Source of the DNA: Ruminococcus sp.
GTDB lineage: Bacteria; Bacillota_A; Clostridia; Oscillospirales; Ruminococcaceae
DNA: 9,822 bases
Assembly: GCA_017418765.1 (NCBI GenBank)
Contig: JAFOMV010000167.1
Location: 1 to 9,822, forward strand
Reading direction: 5' to 3'
Shown here: one piece after another, positions 1-6,604 of the stretch
Position numbering within the stretch: the stretch's first letter is position 1
How the letters are laid out: each line of letters starts with the position of its first letter
The notes under the pieces: model-generated
Databases searched by the model: none
What the model was told of the DNA's origin: nothing
What the model saw: only the letters and a program-made list of their open reading frames with translations
Made by a program: the position numbers and the translations under genes

Positions 1-329
1 CAGGCGCAAAGGCACTTGTTCTGCCGTCGGAGTTTGAGAGCCTTTCCATTTCTGTACTTGAGGCCATGAGCCTTTCCGTCCCTGTCATCGTCAACGGCAT
101 CTGCGAAGTGCTGAAAGGTCACTGCATAAAGAGCAACGGCGGACTTTACTACACCGACTATTTTGAGTTTGAGGGCGTTACCGACTACATCTTCTCCCAT
201 GATAAGGAATATGCTAAAATGCGTGAGAATGCCCTGAGATACGTGGAGGATAACTACCGCTGGGACGTTATTATGAGGGGATTTGACGAGATAATAGAAT
301 ATATAGCCGTAGGCGACACTATTGGCTAA
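1..329 (+). CDS. GT4-family glycosyltransferase, C-terminal fragment (5' end outside window)
   Basis: The open frame runs from the left edge (first complete codon at 3) to a TAA at 327-329, giving 108 visible residues. It contains the end of a GT-B fold nucleotide-sugar glycosyltransferase: the stretch PSEFESLSISVLEAMS carries the EX7E motif of GT4 enzymes (E, seven residues, E), where the acidic residues contact the donor nucleotide sugar. It is followed by the usual PVIV segment and a helical tail with KEYAKMRENALRYVEDNY, the typical C-terminal helix of the family. The internal ATG at 66 is not a start, because the motif begins upstream of it. It probably makes a cell-surface glycan or glycolipid. 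Donor and acceptor cannot be told from this part. The next gene starts 48 bases downstream on the same strand, so the two may be co-transcribed. Confidence 0.85.
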   Translation, partial: GAKALVLPSEFESLSISVLEAMSLSVPVIVNGICEVLKGHCIKSNGGLYYTDYFEFEGVTDYIFSHDKEYAKMRENALRYVEDNYRWDVIMRGFDEIIEYIAVGDTIG

Positions 330-351
330 CAGCTAAGGGCTAAAGGCTGAT
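324..351 (+). repeat. Degenerate 7-base tandem repeat over the glycosyltransferase stop codon
   Basis: Four consecutive 7-base units read GGCTAAC, AGCTAAG, GGCTAAA and GGCTGAT. The first unit contains the stop codon of the preceding glycosyltransferase (TAA 327-329) and the rest lies in the short spacer before the phosphopantetheinyl transferase. The units share the core GCTAA, or GCTGA in the last. No function is evident. It could be a short-sequence tandem repeat able to change length by slippage. Confidence 0.6.
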
Positions 352-377
352 ACAGCTTAACACAGAGAGGTGATACC

Positions 378-917
378 ATGCTGCTTATTTCACTGAAAGA
401 ACTTGAACACAAGGAGTACCATGATCACGCACATAATCTGCTGAGGGAATGCCTTAAAGTTTACGGCATAGCCTACAGCGAGGATACTCCCATAAACAAA
501 AACGACATGGGCAAGCCCTCGCTTGCGGAATATCCGCACATACACTTCAATCTCTCCCACGCAAAGGGAATTTCCGCCTGCATAGTCTCAGGCAAAGAAT
601 GCGGCGTAGACTGCGAACAGGTGAGAAAATGCAGGCAGGGCGTAATGCACAGAGCCTTTACCGAAAGCGAAAGGGCACTGGTGGAAAGCCTGCCCGAGGA
701 TCAGCGAGACCTGATGTTCACAAGGCTGTGGACTCTCAAGGAAAGCTACGTCAAAGCTATTGGCATAGGTGTGTCATATCCGCTGGATACTGTGGGATTT
801 TCTTTCGACGGTGACAACATAATCTCCACTAAAAATGACTGCTCTTTCCGTCAGTATCTCATTCACGGAAGCCGATACATAGTTTCGGTCTGCCTGCTGG
901 ACAAACCGCAGGAGTAG
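378..917 (+). CDS. 4'-phosphopantetheinyl transferase, Sfp type
   Basis: This 179-residue protein belongs to the Sfp-type phosphopantetheinyl transferases, which transfer the 4'-phosphopantetheine arm of coenzyme A to a conserved serine of acyl or peptidyl carrier proteins in the cytoplasm. Visible signatures, in order, are FNLSHAKG (57-64); GVDCE (76-80), with D78 and E80 as the expected Mg2+ ligands; and the hallmark LWTLKESYVKAIG (117-129), with W118, K121, E122 and K126. It is shorter than B. subtilis Sfp (about 224 residues), mostly at the N-terminus, but all core motifs are present. The ATG at 378 is preceded by GAGGTGAT (367-374), close to the Shine-Dalgarno consensus. No carrier protein, polyketide or peptide synthetase lies in the window, so the partner could be the fatty-acid ACP or a distant cluster. 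It follows a glycosyltransferase on the same strand. No terminator was recognised after its TAG. Confidence 0.9.
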   Translation: MLLISLKELEHKEYHDHAHNLLRECLKVYGIAYSEDTPINKNDMGKPSLAEYPHIHFNLSHAKGISACIVSGKECGVDCEQVRKCRQGVMHRAFTESERALVESLPEDQRDLMFTRLWTLKESYVKAIGIGVSYPLDTVGFSFDGDNIISTKNDCSFRQYLIHGSRYIVSVCLLDKPQE

Positions 918-970
918 CATGTTGCACAATTTATACATGAAATTATCTCACTGTTTTTCAAAATAGAGAC

Positions 971-999
971 TTGCAAATCAATAAATTCTATGGTATAAT
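971..999 (+). promoter_or_regulatory. Sigma-A type promoter with extended -10 upstream of secG
   Basis: TTGCAA (971-976) and a perfect TATAAT (994-999) are separated by 17 bases, and TG at 991-992 gives an extended -10 (TGGTATAAT). Transcription would start near 1006, leaving a leader of about 58 bases before the secG ATG. This is the best promoter seen in the window and probably drives secG and the downstream plus-strand genes. Confidence 0.85.
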
Positions 1000-1026
1000 A
1001 GTAAAGCTAATTGAAATGTGACCGAC

Positions 1027-1040
1027 AGGGATCATTCCCT
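1027..1040 (+). other. Small hairpin in the secG 5' leader
   Basis: AGGGA (1027-1031) pairs with TCCCT (1036-1040) around a TCAT loop. Outer arms TGAAA (1012-1016) and TTTCA (1043-1047) can extend it discontinuously. It ends a few bases before the GGAGG (1051-1055) of secG, so it could influence ribosome access or mRNA stability. No known riboswitch class was recognised. Confidence 0.4.
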
Positions 1041-1063
1041 ATTTTCATTCGGAGGTATTATTT

Positions 1064-1324
1064 ATGTCAGTTTTAGAAATAATCGGAGGTATAGTTATCC
1101 TCCTCGTAAGCATAATCACAATTATAATATGCCTTTCACAGGAGCAGAAATCACAGGACAGCATGACAGCAGCTCTTACAGGCGCAAGCGCTGATTCCTT
1201 CTACGGCAAGAATGAGGGCAGAACAAAAGAAGCTATCCTCAACAAGATCACAAGAGCACTTGCCATTATCCTTTTTATTGCGATACTCGCAGTAAACATC
1301 GTTCCGCTCTTTACAAACAAGTAA
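1064..1324 (+). CDS. secG: Preprotein translocase subunit SecG
   Basis: This 86-residue membrane protein has two hydrophobic segments, roughly residues 4-24 and 65-83. They are joined by a polar loop rich in Gln, Ser and Gly that contains the SecG-like stretch SQEQKSQD and GASADSFYGKNEGRTKE. That two-helix plan, the length and the position directly before rnr fit SecG, the small subunit of the SecYEG channel that assists SecA-driven protein export across the cytoplasmic membrane. The ATG at 1064 follows GGAGGT (1051-1056) at normal spacing. A strong promoter lies 65 bases upstream of the start and a perfect hairpin begins a few bases after the stop. Nothing is unusual in the protein itself. 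Confidence 0.92.
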   Translation: MSVLEIIGGIVILLVSIITIIICLSQEQKSQDSMTAALTGASADSFYGKNEGRTKEAILNKITRALAIILFIAILAVNIVPLFTNK

Positions 1325-1329
1325 TCAAG

Positions 1330-1367
1330 CAGCCCTGTGACCTGAGTCATAGGGCTGTATTGCTTTT
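1330..1367 (+). terminator. Hairpin after secG, probable partial terminator or attenuator
   Basis: A 12-base arm (1330-1341) pairs completely with 1346-1357 (one G-U pair) around the tetraloop CTGA. The following bases, TATTGCTTTT (1358-1367), form an interrupted T tract. The structure fits a Rho-independent terminator of imperfect efficiency. No promoter is visible between it and rnr, so readthrough could supply rnr. A small second palindrome, GCCG-TTAAG-CGGC (1369-1381), follows at once. Confidence 0.7.
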
Positions 1368-1406
1368 AGCCGTTAAGCGGCGTCACGAACAAAAACAAGG
1401 AGAATT

Positions 1407-3572
1407 ATGTCAAGCAAAAAAAGAACATCATCCAAGAAAAATGCTTCCGCAGGAAGTGTGGAAAGCTACAAAAATAGAATAGTTACATTCCTCATGACCT
1501 ATGATAAAAAGTCCATGCCCCTGAGTATGCTGGAATCAAAATGCCGCACAAAAAAGCAGGGGCGTGAAAACTTCACGGAGGCATTCTCTCAACTCCGCAC
1601 CGAGGGCGTTATCATGATGAAAAAAGGCATGAAAGCTGCTCTCTGTTCAAGGGCAGGTGTTGTGCCTGCAACTATCACACGCCTGAGCAGAACTTTCGGA
1701 TTCGCTGAGACTGACGAGGGGATCGAATACTTCATCCCCGGAAAGTGTATGCTGGGCGCTATGCCTAATGACCGTGTACTTCTGGCAGATATAGCCTCAC
1801 GTACAGGTGAACCTGAGGGCGAAGTCGTTGATATTCTCGAATTCGGCAGCGATCAGCTCACGGGACGCATAGAATTTGTGGACGGCGAGCCCTACCTCGT
1901 ACCCGATACCGCCGCAAAAAATCACATGATAATTTCTGTCCGTGAGAGCATACCTTTTGAAAACGGCGACAAGGTGCTGGCAAAGATAGTTTATCGAGGC
2001 AAACGTCACGCCGAGCATAAAGTCAAGATAATACTGGTATTCGGCAACTCGGAATATGCCGCTTCCTGCGCCGCTTCCATACTCATGATACACGGCGCTC
2101 CTACGGATTTCCCCGACGATGTTAAAAAGGAAGCCGTGAAGATCTCCGAGGGCGGCGTACAGGAATACTCATTCAACAACCGTGAAGACCTGCGTGATAT
2201 GCCCATTTTCACCATAGACAGCGCAGAGTCAAAGGACTTAGACGACGCTGTATCAGTAGAGCGCACCCCAAAAGGCTACCGTCTGGGAGTTCATATTGCC
2301 GACGTTTCCCACTATGTAAAGGGCAACAGCGAACTTGACAAGGAGGCTATGCGGAGAGGCACAAGCATCTACTATGCCGATAAGGTCATCCCTATGCTGC
2401 CGAAAGAACTTTCCAACGGCATCTGCTCCCTTAATCCCGACGAAAACAGACTTACTCTCTCGGCTTTCATTGACCTTGACAGCGAGGGTGATATCCTCTC
2501 CTACCGTTTCTGCAAAAGCGTTATACGCTCCCGTGTAAAGGGTGTATATTCCGAGATAAATAAGATACTGGCAGGCGAAGAAAGTACTGAGATACGTGAG
2601 AAATACACCTCTGTCCGTGATGAGATTTATCTGATGGACGAGCTTGCAGACAAGCTCATAGCTAAAAAAGAACGCCGCCATGCTCCCGAAATAGAGACTA
2701 CCGAAAGCAAGCTTATCATCGATGAAAACGGAATATGCTGCGGAGTCCTGCCACGTGAAAGAGGCAAGTCAGAGCGCATTATCGAAGAATTCATGCTCAC
2801 CGCAAATGAAGCCGCCGCAAAGCTTGCCCGTGAAAAGGAGATACCTTTCGTGTACCGTATACATGAAGCTCCCCCCGAAGCAAAAGTGGAGAATCTCCAT
2901 GAGGTACTTCCGAAATTCGGTCTGGAGTGTCCCCATTTCACTGAATTCAAGCCGCATCATGCCGCTGAGATACTCAGAAGCGCTAAGGGCACAGACAAGT
3001 TTGAAGCCGTAAACCTTATGGTGCTTCGCTCAATGGCAAAGGCAAAGTATTCCACAGAACCACTTGGTCACTTCGGTCTCGTCCTTGAGGACTATGCTCA
3101 TTTCACTTCACCTATAAGACGTTATCCCGATCTTGCCATCCACCGCATAATCACCGATATACTCGCAGGCTATGACAACAAGTGGCTCAACAAGAGATAC
3201 AGCGGATTTGCCGTAAATGCGGCTGAGCGCTCATCTGCGGCTGAGATAAGGGCTGTCACTATAGAGCGTGAATGTGAGGACTGCTATAAGGCTGAATATA
3301 TGAAAGCTCACATCGGAGAGAGATTCAGAGCAAGGATATCAAGTGTCATGGAATTTGGTTTCTATGCCGAACTCCCTGATACAATAGAAGGACTTGTCCA
3401 TATCCGTACCCTGCCCGAAGGTGAATATGACTACTCAGAACCTGTCTCACTGACAGAAAAATTCAGCGGTATTTCTTATTCTATCGGCATGGAGGTCAAC
3501 GTTATCTGTTCGGCTGTAAATGTCAGCGATGGTACTATTGATTTTGTACTCGATAATGATGAGGAGGATTAA
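1407..3572 (+). CDS. rnr: Ribonuclease R (RNB-family 3'-5' exoribonuclease)
   Basis: This 721-residue RNase R degrades structured RNA processively from the 3' end in the cytoplasm, acting in mRNA decay and rRNA quality control. Domain order: a Lys/Ser-rich start; a winged-helix-like region (about 18-70); two cold-shock domains (about 85-225; the first contains GFAETDEGIEYFIPGK and GAMPNDRV); the RNB catalytic domain (about 255-590); and an S1 RNA-binding domain (about 635-715). The four catalytic aspartates are present in IDSAESKDLDD (D271, D277, D279, D280), and the RNB signature HFTSPIRRYPDL is at 565-576. It is shorter than B. subtilis (about 779) or E. coli (about 813) RNase R and lacks a Lys-rich C-terminal tail, ending instead in acidic DNDEED. 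AAGGAG (1397-1402) sits 4 bases before the ATG. It follows secG, a common Firmicutes order, but smpB is not next. Confidence 0.95.
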   Translation: MSSKKRTSSKKNASAGSVESYKNRIVTFLMTYDKKSMPLSMLESKCRTKKQGRENFTEAFSQLRTEGVIMMKKGMKAALCSRAGVVPATITRLSRTFGFAETDEGIEYFIPGKCMLGAMPNDRVLLADIASRTGEPEGEVVDILEFGSDQLTGRIEFVDGEPYLVPDTAAKNHMIISVRESIPFENGDKVLAKIVYRGKRHAEHKVKIILVFGNSEYAASCAASILMIHGAPTDFPDDVKKEAVKISEGGVQEYSFNNREDLRDMPIFTIDSAESKDLDDAVSVERTPKGYRLGVHIADVSHYVKGNSELDKEAMRRGTSIYYADKVIPMLPKELSNGICSLNPDENRLTLSAFIDLDSEGDILSYRFCKSVIRSRVKGVYSEINKILAGEESTEIREKYTSVRDEIYLMDELADKLIAKKERRHAPEIETTESKLIIDENGICCGVLPRERGKSERIIEEFMLTANEAAAKLAREKEIPFVYRIHEAPPEAKVENLHEVLPKFGLECPHFTEFKPHHAAEILRSAKGTDKFEAVNLMVLRSMAKAKYSTEPLGHFGLVLEDYAHFTSPIRRYPDLAIHRIITDILAGYDNKWLNKRYSGFAVNAAERSSAAEIRAVTIERECEDCYKAEYMKAHIGERFRARISSVMEFGFYAELPDTIEGLVHIRTLPEGEYDYSEPVSLTEKFSGISYSIGMEVNVICSAVNVSDGTIDFVLDNDEED
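3561..3567 (+). promoter_or_regulatory. Ribosome-binding site inside the end of rnr
   Basis: GAGGAGG at 3561-3567 overlaps the last codons of rnr and lies 9 bases before the ATG at 3577. It decides the lipoprotein start. An in-frame ATG at 3520 would place unrelated residues before the signal peptide and has no comparable site. Confidence 0.8.
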
Positions 3573-3576
3573 GCTT

Positions 3577-4383
3577 ATGATAAAAATTACCGCAGCAGCT
3601 GCCGCCTGCGTGATCATCGCAGGTACTCTCTCAGGCTGTTCACGCAAGCCTGCCGAATCAGGCTCTCAGTCAATTTCATCTACCATTGTCTCAACTCAGG
3701 AGGTGACGAAACAGCCTGACCCTCTTGCCGTTACAGAAACAACTTCCGCCGTTTCTTCCACATCATCAGGTACAGTCACTATAACGACTGCCGCAGTTTC
3801 AACAACTTCCGCATCGAAAGTCACAGAACAGCCCGACCCTTTGGGCGGAGGTGCTTTCTCATATGATGACAACGGCGCTGTTGTGTTCGATGGAAATTCA
3901 TCAGATAATGACGATGCCATACTCATATCAGCCGCTCAGAAGCTGTTTGAATCCGCTTGCAAGACTTATTGGCGATTTCTTGTTAACTGTCCCTACACTC
4001 TCGATTATAATTCCTACGTAGAGAATGATCTCGGATGGCAGTTTTACAAAATTACCGATCAGGGCATAAACTCACTTGCCGATGTAGAAAGAGATTACTG
4101 CAAGGTATTCAGTGACCGCTACCCCAATACCCTCACCGATAATTACCGTGAGCACAACGGCGCTGTATATGCTATAAACGGCGAAAGAGGCGCTCATCTT
4201 TACTATTCCGCCTCCAAGATAACGGGCATAAGCTCACGAAGCGCAGACGAGATAGTATTCACCGTCGAAAATTACTATGACGGCAGTGATTTCGGTGACG
4301 CACCCTATTCCGAAACAGACACCTTCTCAGCCGTTATTGACGGCGATACATGGAAAGCAGGCATATTCACCCTGCCATACTGA
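3577..4383 (+). CDS. Secreted lipoprotein with Ser/Thr-rich linker; possible IseA-like domain
   Basis: This 268-residue protein has a lipoprotein signal peptide: a short basic start, a hydrophobic core (about 5-17) and the lipobox LSGC with C21 as the lipidated residue. It should therefore be anchored on the outer face of the membrane. Residues 22-90 form a low-complexity Ser/Thr/Val linker, bounded by two near-identical octapeptides, VTKQPDPL (43-50) and VTEQPDPL (82-89). The folded part (about 110-268) starts with a helix containing FESACKTYWRFL. It includes DVERDYCKVFSDRY and GAVYAINGERGAHLYYS and ends in beta strands (TFSAVIDGDTWKAGIFTLPY). This pattern reminds me of the IseA/YoeB inhibitors of cell-wall DL-endopeptidases and related clostridial proteins, but the match is from memory and tentative. 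It starts 4 bases after the rnr stop and 18 bases before a GT2 gene, so it is probably in their transcript. Confidence 0.8.
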   Translation: MIKITAAAAACVIIAGTLSGCSRKPAESGSQSISSTIVSTQEVTKQPDPLAVTETTSAVSSTSSGTVTITTAAVSTTSASKVTEQPDPLGGGAFSYDDNGAVVFDGNSSDNDDAILISAAQKLFESACKTYWRFLVNCPYTLDYNSYVENDLGWQFYKITDQGINSLADVERDYCKVFSDRYPNTLTDNYREHNGAVYAINGERGAHLYYSASKITGISSRSADEIVFTVENYYDGSDFGDAPYSETDTFSAVIDGDTWKAGIFTLPY

Positions 4384-4401
4384 TCTTTAAAGGAGCAAAT
4401 T

Positions 4402-5376
4402 ATGGAAACACCAGAAATATTATATATGGTAGTCCCATGCTACAACGAGGAAGAAGTCCTCAATGAGACTGCATCACAGCTTAAAGCAAAATACACTTCA
4501 CTTATCGAAAGAAAGCTTATAAGTCCCGAAAGCCGTGTTGTTTTCGTCAATGACGGCTCTAAGGACAAAACATGGAGCATTATTCAGGAACTCCATAATT
4601 CTGACCCTGATTTCTTCTCAGGTATCAACCTTGCCCATAACAGCGGCCATCAGAACGCTGTACTTGCAGGCCTTACAACAGTAAAGGATATCTGTGATAT
4701 GGCAATAACTATGGATGCCGATCTCCAGGACGATATAAATACTATAGACGCAATGGTTGAAAAATACTACGAAGGCAATCAGGTAGTCTACGGCGTGAGA
4801 AGTGCCCGTGACACCGACACTTTCTTCAAGAAATTTACTGCTGAGGGATTCTACAAATTCATGAAGGTAATGGGTGCAGATGTGGTATACAATCACGCTG
4901 ACTTCCGCCTTATGAGCAAACGTGTTCTCCAGGAACTTGCTAACTTTAAGGAGGTAAACCTTTTCCTCAGAGGTATGGTACCGCTAATAGGATTCCAGAG
5001 CTGCAACGTCTACTATGAACGCCATGAGCGTTTCGCAGGCGAAAGCAAGTATCCGCTGAAAAAAATGCTCGCATTTGCCATAAACGGTATAACCTCTTTC
5101 AGCACAAAGCCATTGAAGCTAATAACTACTCTTGGATTCATCATGTCTGCCGTAAGCATATGTGCATTTATCTGGGCTTTCATAGCTAAGATAGCAGGCT
5201 TCTCTGAGCATGGCTGGTCAAGTACTATGTGTTCGATATGGCTCATAGGCGGCCTTCAGCTTCTCTGCCTGGGTATCATAGGCGAATATGTTGGCAAAAT
5301 ATACGCTGAGGTAAAACAGCGTCCGAGATTTATCGTAGCTGATTTCATAAACAAGGGAACAAGCAATAACAGCTGA
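4402..5376 (+). CDS. Membrane-anchored GT2 glycosyltransferase, GtrB/CsbB/DPM1-like
   Basis: This 324-residue protein has an N-terminal GT-A catalytic domain and two C-terminal membrane helices (about 241-263 and 277-297). Such enzymes load a sugar from a nucleotide donor onto undecaprenyl phosphate at the inner membrane face. Visible motifs are VVPCYNEEE (10-18); VNDGSKDKT (49-57); the metal-binding DAD at 105-107, in MDADLQDD; HADFRLMSK (165-173); and RFAGESKYPLKK (210-221), the conserved acceptor-side motif. The end, GIIGEYVGKIYAEVKQRPRF, is typical of this subfamily. The sugar cannot be deduced. GtrB-type enzymes usually work with a GtrA flippase and a GT-C transferase, and neither is adjacent. 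AAAGGAG (4389-4395) precedes the ATG by 6 bases. It is the last gene of the plus-strand run before a large terminator structure. Confidence 0.9.
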   Translation: METPEILYMVVPCYNEEEVLNETASQLKAKYTSLIERKLISPESRVVFVNDGSKDKTWSIIQELHNSDPDFFSGINLAHNSGHQNAVLAGLTTVKDICDMAITMDADLQDDINTIDAMVEKYYEGNQVVYGVRSARDTDTFFKKFTAEGFYKFMKVMGADVVYNHADFRLMSKRVLQELANFKEVNLFLRGMVPLIGFQSCNVYYERHERFAGESKYPLKKMLAFAINGITSFSTKPLKLITTLGFIMSAVSICAFIWAFIAKIAGFSEHGWSSTMCSIWLIGGLQLLCLGIIGEYVGKIYAEVKQRPRFIVADFINKGTSNNS

Positions 5377-5382
5377 ATATTA

Positions 5383-5466
5383 TAAAAATGCCGCCCTCCT
5401 GCGGAAACTGCGCTGCTCATATAAAACTTCGATATGAGTATCACGGTCATGCAGGGGGAGCGGCAT
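5383..5466 (-). terminator. Large branched stem-loop with T tail on the minus strand
   Basis: A 15-base arm (5388-5402) pairs with 5451-5466, with one bulged A at 5459 and one wobble. The 48 bases between contain a second hairpin (5414-5422 with 5432-5440, nine pairs around a 9-base loop). Read on the minus strand, the stem is followed at once by ATTTTTATAAT, a good U tail; on the plus strand no T tract follows. It may terminate the minus-strand operon ending at 5531, but the internal hairpin is more than a terminator needs. It could also be a structured RNA element or a small repeat. Confidence 0.55.
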
Positions 5467-5477
5467 AACTTATTATC

Positions 5478-5537
5478 AAGGCAGTACCGCACAAGGATAA
5501 TGCTCAGCTTTGTGCGGTGCTGCCTTAACTTTATTTT
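5478..5537 (+). terminator. Strong Rho-independent terminator for the plus-strand operon
   Basis: A 19-base arm (5478-5496) pairs along its whole length with 5508-5526, with two G-U pairs and an 11-base loop. It is followed by AACTTTATTTT (5527-5537) on the plus strand. The tail overlaps the last codons of the converging minus-strand glycosyltransferase (stop at 5531-5533). On the minus strand no T tract follows the stem. Confidence 0.85.
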
Positions 5538-6604
5538 GCTTCTATAAAGCCATTTATCTGCTTTTCAAATATATTTTTTATCCGTTCATAGGAAAAATCT
5601 TCGAGGCGTTTACGCTGTCCCTTTATGAGATATTCTCTCAGTTTTTCATCGTGGACTGTTCTGTCTATAACTGCGGAAACGAACTCGGGTGAGTTATCAT
5701 CGAGAAGGATACCGCAGCCTCCGAGAGTATCGGAGATAGCTGCTGCGTCATATGCGATTATGGGTACATCAAAGAACATTGCCTCAGCAAGAGGTACGCA
5801 GAATCCCTCATGCTCGCTCATACAGACAAAGGCGGATGCTGTGCGGTAATATGCCAGTATTTCGGGGAAACGGATATGTCCTGTAAATATAACATCATCG
5901 CCTATACCGAGAGCGGCGGCGTACTTCACCAGACGCTCATAGTAATTCTCCATGCCTGCATATGAACCGCAGAGGATGAGCCTTGCCTGCGGGTCACGCT
6001 TCTTGTAGCAGAAAAATGCACGTATCAGGTTTTCCTGTTTCTTGTTGGGAGCAATTCTTCCTACGAAAAGGAGATTTGTTCTTCCGTCGCCGTATTTCTT
6101 CATTACCGCTTCATCGGGAGCCTGCTTGTAATCCTCGAAGCGTATGAGAATGGGTCTTACGTCAATAGGGCAGGTGTAGCCCATTTTCAGCAGTTCGTTC
6201 CTGTTGTAGGCAGAATCCGCCAGTACATATTCCACCTTGTCACGGAGGTACTCAACGCCCTTATAGCCGTATTCCGTAAGCTTAGCGGCTTCGGTGCTGT
6301 ATGGACGAAAGAATCCGGGAGGAGTGATATTGTGGTAGACCATTATCCTCCTGCACTTGTACTGCTCTATCTTGAAGGTAAGGTCTGTGCCTGTGGACTT
6401 GTGATATATGAGGATATCGCTGTTTTTAAGGTCTTTCAGCTTATCCGTATAGGAGGCTATGCCTCTCGGAAGTCTTTTATCGATATTCTCGGCATATATC
6501 TCCGATTTGAAGCCCATATCCTTCAGCGCACCGCTGAGAGCTATGGTGTCATTTCCTATTGCGTCACCGAATGAAAGAGTAGGAAGAAGCTGTACTATCC
6601 TCAT
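5531..6604 (-). CDS. GT4-family glycosyltransferase
   Basis: This 357-residue GT-B fold glycosyltransferase probably adds one or more sugars to the polysaccharide made by this operon, in the cytoplasm or at the inner membrane face. The N-terminal domain starts MRIVQLLPTLSFGDAIGND, a glycine-rich acceptor-side loop. The C-terminal donor domain opens with LLFVGRIAPNKKQENLIRAF (178-197; R183 and K188 are the expected phosphate-contacting residues). It continues with LILCGS and carries EX7E as E266-GFCVPLA-E274. Length is normal for the family. The ATG (6604-6602) overlaps the stop of the upstream gene as ATGA, and AGGAG (6614-6610) lies 5 bases before it, so translation is likely coupled. It is the last gene of the minus-strand operon, followed by two stem-loops. 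Sugar and linkage cannot be read from sequence. Confidence 0.92.
   Translation of the reverse strand: MRIVQLLPTLSFGDAIGNDTIALSGALKDMGFKSEIYAENIDKRLPRGIASYTDKLKDLKNSDILIYHKSTGTDLTFKIEQYKCRRIMVYHNITPPGFFRPYSTEAAKLTEYGYKGVEYLRDKVEYVLADSAYNRNELLKMGYTCPIDVRPILIRFEDYKQAPDEAVMKKYGDGRTNLLFVGRIAPNKKQENLIRAFFCYKKRDPQARLILCGSYAGMENYYERLVKYAAALGIGDDVIFTGHIRFPEILAYYRTASAFVCMSEHEGFCVPLAEAMFFDVPIIAYDAAAISDTLGGCGILLDDNSPEFVSAVIDRTVHDEKLREYLIKGQRKRLEDFSYERIKNIFEKQINGFIEAK

Noticed and set aside
324..351. Heptamer repeat considered as the start of a CRISPR array
   Set aside because: The units are only 7 bases with no spacers, and no cas gene is present.
599..814. Plus-strand open frame inside the phosphopantetheinyl transferase gene
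   Set aside because: It is a different frame of a clear enzyme gene, has no ribosome site and gives a basic low-information protein.
2253..2681. Long minus-strand open frame of 142 codons opposite rnr
   Set aside because: It lies opposite the RNase R catalytic domain, whose motifs are intact on the plus strand; no ribosome site or recognisable domain is present.
5388..5526. Junction palindromes considered as insertion-sequence ends or an attachment site
   Set aside because: There is no transposase or integrase, no target-site duplication was seen, and the two stem-loops differ in sequence; terminators at a convergent junction explain them better.
5510..5692. Plus-strand open frame beginning inside the terminator hairpin
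   Set aside because: It starts within a strong stem-loop, lacks a ribosome site and is antisense to the end of a GT4 gene.
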